A DNA stretch of 64,000 bases from the NCBI GenBank assembly GCA_021816775.1, contig JAKAXA010000013.1, forward strand, positions 1 through 64,000. The letters are read 5' to 3'. The notes beneath the pieces are model-generated. The model saw nothing but the letters and a program-made list of their open reading frames with translations. It ran no database searches and was not told the DNA's origin. Of the stretch, positions 56,706 to 64,000 are shown in pieces. How positions within the stretch are numbered: the stretch's first letter is position 1; each line of letters opens with the position of its first letter. The DNA comes from Pseudomonadota bacterium. Its GTDB lineage: Bacteria; Pseudomonadota; Gammaproteobacteria; Steroidobacterales; Steroidobacteraceae. The position numbers and the translations under genes are program-made.

Positions 56706-58868
56706 TCACGCCGCCGGTTTCGGGCTGAGGTACTTGGCAAACCAGCGCAAAGCACGCTCCAGCACGTTTCTCTCATCGGCGGGCTTGTGAAAGCCGTGAC
56801 CCTCGCCGGCGTAGACCACCAGCTCGGTGGCAACCCCCATGGCGCGCAACGCATGCCAGAACTCGAAGGACTGCGGCGCCGGGCACTCGCCATCGTACTG
56901 CCCTACCACGATCAACGAAGGCGTCTTGTCGTTCTGGATGAAGTTGATCGCCGAGCTCTTCGCGTAGACCTGCGGATCCTGGTACACCGAGGCGCCGAAG
57001 AACGGAATCATCCACTCGTCGATCGAGTTCTCGCCGTAATAGCTCTTCCAGTCCGACAGACCGGCGCCCACGACCGCGGCCTTGAAGCGCTTGGTCTGGG
57101 TCGGGGCAAACATGGACATGAACCCGCCGTAACTCCAGCCGGTCAGGCCAAGGCGGTTGTTGTCGATCGGGTATTTCGCTTCCACCCGGTCGATGCCGGC
57201 CAGGATGTCGCGCAGGTCGCCGTAGCCCATGTCGCGCCGAACGGCCTTGGCGAAGCGCTCGCCCTCGCCGAAGCTGCCGCGGGGATTCGGCATCAGCACG
57301 AAGTAGCCCATTGCCGCCAGTGGCACCGGCCCGTAGCCGTCCCAGGGCCAGCTCGGGCGCGTCGCCCAGCTCGGCCCGCCGTGCACGAACACGATCATCG
57401 GATAACGTCTGTGCGGATTGTAATGCGCCGGGAACAGGAGCCAGCCCTGGACGTGGAAGCCCTGGTTCAGCCAGTGAACCGACACGGCCTTGCCCCACAT
57501 AGTCCTGACGTTGGCGTTGACGTGCGTGATGGCATGCGGTGCGTCCATGACGCCCACAGGCTCGCGTGCGAGGTTCGTCCGCAGGGTGGCAGCGTCGATC
57601 TCAGGCGGTGTGTCGAACGTACTGTAGATGAACGCGACCAGATTGTGCGCCCCCGAGACGGATACCGCGGAAGCGAACGTTCCATCGCTGACGTTGGACG
57701 CCACTCGGAACAGCCGCTGCTGAGTGGCGGCGGCGTGTCCGTGCAGCCGGAAGAGGGACAAGCGCGTGGATCCGCCGGCGAAGGACGACACCAGCAGCGC
57801 GTGATCGCCGGTCCAGGTCAGCCAGGACGGGGTGATGCCGATCCCAGGGGTGACATCGGCCGGCTGCCCCCCGTTCGCGCCGATGACGTAGAGATCCCCG
57901 CCGGTCGCCCCTTGATCGCTCATCAGTCCGCCGATGAAGGCGATCTGCGCGCCGTCGGGCGACCAGCGCGGCAGTGCTATCTGCAGACCGTGCAGCGGAC
58001 CTGCGACCGACCCGGGATCCAGAGCGACCCGCGGCGCCCGGCCCACCGTCTGGGTGTAGAGCTTCGCCACCCACCAGTTGTCGCGCCCGGGCGGCGGGGC
58101 GCCGACATAGGCGACCCGATCCCCGCGCGGGGCCCAATCATACTCGTACACGAAAATCGACCGGGGCGTGATCTGACGGACCGCTCCGCCGTCCACCGGC
58201 AGCATCGCGAGGCGCTGGTGCTCGACACCGGTGCGGCCGATCACCCCGATCTGCGGCTTGGTCGCGGACACGGCGGCGATGGGATGCAGATCGCCCTTCA
58301 CGTAAAGAAAGCTCAGCCCGCGGCCGTCCGGCGTCCAGGCGAGCTCGTGCACGAAGCCGTCCAGATGGGTGATGCGCCGGGCCTGGCTGCCCGCGGCGCC
58401 GACCTCGTAGACGTCCCGCTGGTTCGCCGTCTGCTTCGCGTGATTGCAATTGGAGAGGAACGCCAGCGTGCGGCTGTCCGGCGACCACGCCAGGCTGCCG
58501 TAATGGCACGATCTCACGGCATGGGGAATCACCACCGTGCGCACGTGTGATCCGTCCGCGGCGGCAATCTGCAGAATCTGAGCGGACTTGGCCCGCTTCG
58601 ACGGGGTGCCCTTGCCCGGCCCGGCGTGATGCGGCGCACTCGCCTGCGCAGGCAGAGTGAGCGTCCAGGCAATCGCCGCTCCGTTCGGCGCAACCGAAAC
58701 GGCATTGAACCGCCGCACATCGCGCAGCCGCCGCATGATCTGCGCAATCCGTGCCGCATCGCGTTCCCCAGGCTTCGCCACGGCCGCCTTGCAGGGCTGA
58801 TGCATCGCGGCGGCGCCGAGGCAAGTCAACAGGGAGGCCGTCACCACGGTACCACGGCGCAATTTCAT
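56706..58868 (-). CDS. S9 family prolyl oligopeptidase / acylaminoacyl-peptidase
   Basis: 'NRLGLTGWSYGGFMSMFAPTQT' (GWSYGG), 'GEGHGFHKPADERNVLERALRWFAKYL'. Confidence 0.92.
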   Translation of the reverse strand: MKLRRGTVVTASLLTCLGAAAMHQPCKAAVAKPGERDAARIAQIMRRLRDVRRFNAVSVAPNGAAIAWTLTLPAQASAPHHAGPGKGTPSKRAKSAQILQIAAADGSHVRTVVIPHAVRSCHYGSLAWSPDSRTLAFLSNCNHAKQTANQRDVYEVGAAGSQARRITHLDGFVHELAWTPDGRGLSFLYVKGDLHPIAAVSATKPQIGVIGRTGVEHQRLAMLPVDGGAVRQITPRSIFVYEYDWAPRGDRVAYVGAPPPGRDNWWVAKLYTQTVGRAPRVALDPGSVAGPLHGLQIALPRWSPDGAQIAFIGGLMSDQGATGGDLYVIGANGGQPADVTPGIGITPSWLTWTGDHALLVSSFAGGSTRLSLFRLHGHAAATQQRLFRVASNVSDGTFASAVSVSGAHNLVAFIYSTFDTPPEIDAATLRTNLAREPVGVMDAPHAITHVNANVRTMWGKAVSVHWLNQGFHVQGWLLFPAHYNPHRRYPMIVFVHGGPSWATRPSWPWDGYGPVPLAAMGYFVLMPNPRGSFGEGERFAKAVRRDMGYGDLRDILAGIDRVEAKYPIDNNRLGLTGWSYGGFMSMFAPTQTKRFKAAVVGAGLSDWKSYYGENSIDEWMIPFFGASVYQDPQVYAKSSAINFIQNDKTPSLIVVGQYDGECPAPQSFEFWHALRAMGVATELVVYAGEGHGFHKPADERNVLERALRWFAKYLSPKPAA

Positions 58869-59031
58869 GTCACGATCTCCACGTCGTCGTTCTGGAAAAA
58901 AGCGCGATCGAAACGAAAAATACTAGCACGCGCGCCGTCGAACGTCGAATCATGGCGCCCCTGGACAGCGTCTTCAGTTTCATTTTCCACGGCGGATTCC
59001 GGCTCGCGCGCATCGCGACCATGCCGCACGA

Positions 59032-59640
59032 ATGTCGAGCGAGGGCGATGCCAAGGTCGTTTGCGGGAGGACGCCGGAGTCGGCGACCATGCTGGCCAAC
59101 CTCAAGCGGGCGATGGCCATTACCACCTCCCTCAACCGCCTGACGTTCAGCGATGCAGAGGAGATTCGGACATTGTTCAGCCAACTCATTGGCAAGACGG
59201 TGGACGAGAGCGCTCTGCTCATCCCGCCTTTCTCTACCGCCGGCGGGGATGAAATCCGTGTCGGGGAAAATGTCTTCATCAACCAGAACTGCACTTTACT
59301 ATGACCTCGGCGGCCTCGACATCGCGGACGATGTGATGATCGGGCCGAACGTGAGCCGCATCACCGCGGGGCATCCCGTCGAGGCGTCGCGGCGCCGTGA
59401 CGATCGGCAAGCCCATCGCAATTGAGCGAAGAGTCCGGATCGCAGCCGGCGCAACAATCATCGGCGGGGTGACGGTAGGCGAAAACTCCGTTGTGGCCGC
59501 AGCTGCGGTCGTCACCCGGGACGTGCCCCCCAATACCCTCGGCGGGGAAAATCCGGCGCGAGTCATCCGGTCGATCGGCGAGGACCGAATGAGCGTGCAC
59601 ATTCCCGTGGCACGGCAATTCACAACGGCGATGGTGCGTT
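59032..59640 (+). pseudogene. Maltose/galactoside O-acetyltransferase-like (LbH), with two apparent frame breaks
   Basis: Homology-like segments in three frames: 59032..59304 ('RVGENVFINQNCTLL*'), then 'YDLGGLDIADDVMIGPNVSRITAGHPVE', then 59397.. 'VTIGKPIAIERRVRIAAGATIIGGVTVGENSVVAAAAVVTRDVPPNTLGGENPARVIRSI'. Confidence 0.75.
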
Positions 59641-59818
59641 GTGATCTGATGGGCCTCCCTGAGCGAACGCGCCAGAAGAAGCCTTGCGCTGTTGCCTGCG
59701 CCGTGTCAGGCAAACCGGCGTCGCGGACGCAGGTCTGCTCGGTCCGCTCATACCGTCACGGCGGGAGCGGCCGGCCGGCCGGGACGCGGCAGTGCCGCGT
59801 GCAGCGCGCGCTCACCGC

Positions 59819-60493
59819 TCAGAATGCGCAGACCGTCTCGTGCAGCAAGGGAGCGGACTTGATCCAAGCTCGCACGCCGCTCTCGCCTGCCCGGGCGTGC
59901 AAAGCCTCCCCGGGCGGCAATCGCAGCCACGACCAGCGGCTGAGCTCCTCGCCGCCCTCAGTGATGCCGCCGCTCAGCACCAGCAGCTCGAGGCCCCGTG
60001 CATTCGGGATGTTGATCGAGGCGCGCGCCGCCCACTCGTCGATCCGGACCTGCTCGTAGGCGTCCTCGAAGAGGATGATCGAGCTGACCTGACCACAGTC
60101 CGGCTCCTGGTGCCGTCCTTCGCCCGGGCGCCGCGCAACCGGCTGCAGGTCATCCCTGCGGAACTGCCAGAGCTTGACGAATATGATGCAGCCATCCGTA
60201 CTGCCCGGCGCATGGGCGGTTCCAGGCGGGTTCCTGACGTAAGCGCCTGCGGGATACTCGCCGCTCTCGTCCTCGAAGGTCCCCTCGAGAACCAGGAACT
60301 CCTCGCCGCCGGGATGGGTGTGCCGCGGGAAGCGGCTTCCCTTGGCATAGCGGACGATGGAGCTCGCCCGCGCCTTCTCATCGCCTATCCGGAACAGCAT
60401 GCGGCGCTCGACGCCGGCGGTGGGGCTCGCGACCCAGTCCAGTCGGGCCGCATGCACGCGCGCGCGCTTGGAAAGATCGTTGTTCAGAAGCAT
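59819..60493 (-). CDS. Cupin (ChrR-like anti-sigma type)
   Basis: 'YAKGSRFPRHTHPGGEEFLVLEGTFEDESGEYPAGAYVRNPPGTAHAPGS'. Confidence 0.8.
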   Translation of the reverse strand: MLLNNDLSKRARVHAARLDWVASPTAGVERRMLFRIGDEKARASSIVRYAKGSRFPRHTHPGGEEFLVLEGTFEDESGEYPAGAYVRNPPGTAHAPGSTDGCIIFVKLWQFRRDDLQPVARRPGEGRHQEPDCGQVSSIILFEDAYEQVRIDEWAARASINIPNARGLELLVLSGGITEGGEELSRWSWLRLPPGEALHARAGESGVRAWIKSAPLLHETVCAF

Positions 60494-60758
60494 GGTGGGC
60501 CTCCGCGCCGTGTCCCCGTTGGTGACCGTCGCCGCAACACCGGGTAGCGCTCGAGCACTGCCTGGCGTGACCGAGCCGGGCCGCGGCAATCTGTTCGCGC
60601 TTGCGCCCCCGCAGCGAGCGTGAGCTGCGGCCGAGGCAGGCAGACATCCTGCATTATACCGTCAAGTCACCATCGCGCCCATCGCGAAGCCCGCCGCGTT
60701 CATTCGCGTGGAACTCGGACGGGCACTTTTCGCCCGCGGCGAGACAATGCGACGACGG

Positions 60759-62813
60759 CTAGCGGAGGGACTCTGCCGCGCCCAGGACGACGGCCTCACC
60801 GCTTACGGCATCGTGATCCGTCTCGCACCCGAGGAGAGCCTCGATCTCCTGGCGGACCCGGCCGGCGGTGAACCCGAACTGGGACAGCAGTTCCGGACCC
60901 TTTCCGGAGGCGCCAAAACGGTCGATGCCGAGGATCCGGCCTTCGATTCCGACATACGGCCACCACGAGAGCGTCGCGCCGGCTTCGACCGCGAGCCTGC
61001 GACGGACCGCCCTGGGCAGCACGCTTTCGCGATACGAGGCATCCTGCGCATCGAATACCTGGGTCGAGGGCATGGAGACCAGCCGTACGCGCCGTCCCGC
61101 CGCATTCAGCGCCCTGACTGCCTCCGCGGCGATTGCAACCTCGGAGCCGGTTGCAATCACGAGGCATTCCGGGATTGCGGCGCTGTCGATCAGCACATAA
61201 CCTCCCCGCCCGGTCATGTCCTGCTGCCGGCTCTCGCGCGGCTGCTGCGCGAGAGCCTGGCGTGTCAGCACAATGGCCGTGGGTCCCGGCCGCTCGATGG
61301 CGGCCGTCCAGGCCACCGCGGTCTCGAACGCATCGCACGGGCGCCACACGTGTACGTTGGGCAGTGCCCGCAGACTCGTCAGGTGTTCGACCGGCTGATG
61401 CGTCGGTCCGTCCTCGCCGAGCCCGATGGAGTCGTGCGTATACACGAGCACGACCGGAACGTTCATGAGCGCCGCCATGCGCACGGCATTGCGCGCATAG
61501 TCCGAGAACACGAGGAAGGTGCCTCCATAGGGCAAGAACCCGCCGTGCAGCGCCATGCCGTTCATCATGGCGGTCATGCCGAACTCGCGCACGCCGTAAT
61601 GCAGGTAATTGCCGCCGTCGGCCGAAATCTCGCGCGCAGTCTTGAACCGCGTGTTGTTCGACGGTGTGAGGTCAGCCGAACCGCCGAACATCTCCGGCAG
61701 CGCCGGACCGATCAGGTCGAGAACCGCCTGGGACGACTGCCGGGTCGCCTGCGGCGCAACCTGCGCCCGAGCGCTCGCGAGCGCCTGTGCCGCAAGGGCT
61801 GGCCAGGCTGGCGGGCGCGCCCCGCTGATGCGCCGCTCGAGCTCGCGCGCCAGAGCCGGGAATGCCGCGCGATAGCGCTCGAGCAGTTCCCGCCAGAGGC
61901 GTTCCTCCTCAGCGCCGCGCGCACGATGATCCCATGCGGCGCGCAGCGGCTCGGGGACGACGAACGGCTCGTGGGGCCAGCCGATGGCCGCGCGCGTGGC
62001 CGCGACCTCGTCGACGCCGAGCGCCTCACCGTGCGCGTGCGCGGTGCCCTGCTTGTGCGGGGCACCCCAGCCGATCACGGTCTTGCAGCAGATCAAGGAC
62101 GGTCGCGCGCTCTGCGCGCGCGCCGCCTCGATGGCCTTGGCGACCTGCTCGCCATCGTGCCCGTCGACATCGGCGATGACATGCCAGCCGTAGGCGGCAA
62201 AGCGCTGCGGCGTCTCGTCCGTGAACCATCCCTCGACGCGCCCGTCGATCGAGATTCCGTTGTCATCGTAGAGCACGATCAGCTTGCCGAGGCCCAGCGT
62301 GCCGGCGAGCGAGCAGGCCTCATGCGACACGCCCTCCATCAGACAGCCGTCGCCGCAGAACGCGTACGTGAAGTGATCGACAACCGGGTATCCCGGCCGG
62401 TTGAATTCGGCCGCGAGCAGCCGCTCCGCGAGCGCCATCCCGACGGCGTTGGCGAGTCCCTGGCCGAGCGGCCCGGTGGTGGTCTCGATGCCGAGATCGG
62501 GCTCGTACTCCGGATGCCCCGGCGTGCGGCTGCCGAGCTGGCGGAAGCCCTTCAGATCCTCGATGCCGAGCGGATATCCGGTCAGATACAGCAGCGCATA
62601 GAGCAGCATCGAGCCATGGCCGTTGGAAAGCACGAAGCGGTCGCGATTGAACCAGCGCGGATTTTCAGGATTGTGGCGCAGAAATCCGCCCCAGAGCGCC
62701 TCGGCGACGTCCGCCATGCCGAGCGGCATGCCCGGATGCCCCGAGTTGGCGCGCTGCACCGCGTCCATCGACAGGGCGCGGATGGCGTTGGCAAGTTCCC
62801 GACGAGTGCTCAT
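60759..62813 (-). CDS. tkt: Transketolase
   Basis: '[42 protein letters not shown]...', '[20 protein letters not shown]'. Confidence 0.95.
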   Translation of the reverse strand: MSTRRELANAIRALSMDAVQRANSGHPGMPLGMADVAEALWGGFLRHNPENPRWFNRDRFVLSNGHGSMLLYALLYLTGYPLGIEDLKGFRQLGSRTPGHPEYEPDLGIETTTGPLGQGLANAVGMALAERLLAAEFNRPGYPVVDHFTYAFCGDGCLMEGVSHEACSLAGTLGLGKLIVLYDDNGISIDGRVEGWFTDETPQRFAAYGWHVIADVDGHDGEQVAKAIEAARAQSARPSLICCKTVIGWGAPHKQGTAHAHGEALGVDEVAATRAAIGWPHEPFVVPEPLRAAWDHRARGAEEERLWRELLERYRAAFPALARELERRISGARPPAWPALAAQALASARAQVAPQATRQSSQAVLDLIGPALPEMFGGSADLTPSNNTRFKTAREISADGGNYLHYGVREFGMTAMMNGMALHGGFLPYGGTFLVFSDYARNAVRMAALMNVPVVLVYTHDSIGLGEDGPTHQPVEHLTSLRALPNVHVWRPCDAFETAVAWTAAIERPGPTAIVLTRQALAQQPRESRQQDMTGRGGYVLIDSAAIPECLVIATGSEVAIAAEAVRALNAAGRRVRLVSMPSTQVFDAQDASYRESVLPRAVRRRLAVEAGATLSWWPYVGIEGRILGIDRFGASGKGPELLSQFGFTAGRVRQEIEALLGCETDHDAVSGEAVVLGAAESLR

Positions 62814-62890
62814 AGTGAACCCCAAGGGGCCTCGCGGCCCGGTGTTGGCCGGCTTGCGCCGGCGGCGCCTCGTGAATGCCGCGCGCCGGC

Positions 62891-63952
62891 TCAGCCGGCG
62901 CGACGCAGCCGTTCGTGCCGGTAGCGCTCGGCCATCTGCTCGAGCGGCACGGGACGGATCAGTCCGCCCTGCCCGGCACAGCCGAAGGCTTCAAAGCGCT
63001 CCTTGCACAGGCTCCGCGCCGCAGCCGTCGCCGCTTTCAGAAACCCACGCGGATCGAAATCCGCCGGCTTCTGCGCGAGCGAGCGCCGCACCGCCGCCGT
63101 CATGACGATGCGGATATCGGTGTCGATGTTGACCTTGCGCACCCCATGGCGGATGCCTTCCTGGATCTGCTCCACGGGCACTCCGTAGGTCTCCGGAATG
63201 TCCCCGCCGTACTCGCGCAGGATCGCGAGCCAATCCTGCGGCACCGAGGAGGAGCCGTGCATGACCAGGTGCGTGGTGGGAACGGCGCGGTGGATCTCCT
63301 CGATCCGCGTGATCGCCAGCACCTCCCCGCTCGGCTGGCGCGAGAATTTGTAGGCGCCGTGGGAGGTGCCGATCGCGATGGCGAGCGCATCAACACCGGT
63401 GCGCTCGACGAAATCCACGCATTGCCCCGGATCGGTGAGCAGCTGTTCGCGCGAGAGCTTGCCCTCGGCCCCAACGCCGTCCTCCTCGCCCGCGAGGCCC
63501 GACTCGAGCGATCCCAGGCAGCCGAGCTCGCCCTCGACCGACACGCCGATCGGATGGGCCATCTCGACCACCCGTCGCGTGACCTGCACATTGTATTCGT
63601 ACGAGGCCGGCGTCTTCATGTCCTCGAGCAGCGATCCGTCCATCATGACACTGGTGAAGCCGGAGCGGATCGAGCGCTGGCAGACCCCGGGGCTCGCGCC
63701 GTGGTCCTGGTGCAGCACGAGCGGCACATGCGGCCAGGTCTCGACCGCCGCCTGCACGATGCGCCTGAGGAAGGACTCCCCGGCGTAGCTGCGCGCGCCC
63801 GCGGAGGCCTGCAGAATTGCCGGGCTGTCCGTCTCGGCGGCGGCCTGCATGATGGCCTGCACCTGCTCCATGTTGTTGATGTTGAATGCCGGCACGCCAT
63901 AGCCGAACTCGGCCGCGTGATCGAGCAGTTGTCGCAGTGAAATCAGCGCCAT
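62891..63952 (-). CDS. fba: Class II fructose-bisphosphate aldolase
   Basis: '[38 protein letters not shown]...[13 protein letters not shown]'. Confidence 0.95.
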   Translation of the reverse strand: MALISLRQLLDHAAEFGYGVPAFNINNMEQVQAIMQAAAETDSPAILQASAGARSYAGESFLRRIVQAAVETWPHVPLVLHQDHGASPGVCQRSIRSGFTSVMMDGSLLEDMKTPASYEYNVQVTRRVVEMAHPIGVSVEGELGCLGSLESGLAGEEDGVGAEGKLSREQLLTDPGQCVDFVERTGVDALAIAIGTSHGAYKFSRQPSGEVLAITRIEEIHRAVPTTHLVMHGSSSVPQDWLAILREYGGDIPETYGVPVEQIQEGIRHGVRKVNIDTDIRIVMTAAVRRSLAQKPADFDPRGFLKAATAAARSLCKERFEAFGCAGQGGLIRPVPLEQMAERYRHERLRRAG

Positions 63953-64000
63953 GGAAGCCTCCCCGTGGTGTTCAGATGCAACGCCGCAATGCGATAGCGC

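Noticed and set aside
56787-58550. 587-aa plus-strand ORF opposite S9 peptidase
   Set aside because: Antisense shadow ORF; low-complexity His/Arg/Asp-rich.
60708-62924. 738-aa plus-strand ORF opposite transketolase
   Set aside because: Antisense shadow ORF of tkt; no recognisable domain.
1-64000. tRNA, rRNA or CRISPR array
   Set aside because: Nothing resembling conserved rRNA segments, tRNA T-loop/anticodon patterns or regularly spaced repeats was noticed by eye; tRNAscan/Infernal would be needed to be certain.

Overview
High-GC proteobacterial chromosomal segment; the dif-like site suggests a gammaproteobacterium. Main blocks from left to right: (1) 1-5 kb: sulfur/stress genes (PAS, truncated DsrE, SHOCT, ArsR-rhodanese regulator divergent from a persulfide-dioxygenase-like MBL hydrolase, MFS transporter), several of them frame-disrupted; (2) about 4.7-16.5 kb: an accessory/mobile region with an orphan MbcA/ParS-like antitoxin, a tyrosine integrase whose frame breaks just before the catalytic Tyr, a complete TniA-TniB-TniQ transposition module, a divergent tyrosine recombinase / KfrA-like coiled-coil pair flanking a loxP-like 14-7-14 inverted repeat, and a Ser/Thr kinase-TPR cargo operon; it is followed by a cluster of GGTGACA repeats and, about 57 bp further on, a 28-bp sequence matching the E. 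coli chromosomal dif site at 27/28 positions; (3) LemA/TPM cluster and HpnL/HpnI-like genes; (4) complete pel exopolysaccharide operon with pelB split into two ORFs; (5) YedK, esterase, GNAT, MoeB-MoaD-BNR cluster; (6) nitric-oxide / anaerobic-stress cluster (Rieske, DUF2249, DUF59, NnrS-like, Crp/Dnr, FdxA, qNOR, NnrS, hemerythrin, AhpD-like, NDH-2, OsmC) with four FNR/DNR-type boxes; (7) S9 peptidase, frame-disrupted O-acetyltransferase, cupin, transketolase and class II FBP aldolase. The most interesting signal is the hybrid Tn402/Tn5053-like transposon with a tyrosine-recombinase resolution module beside dif. All calls are by eye from the sequence and the supplied ORFs; no database search was possible.
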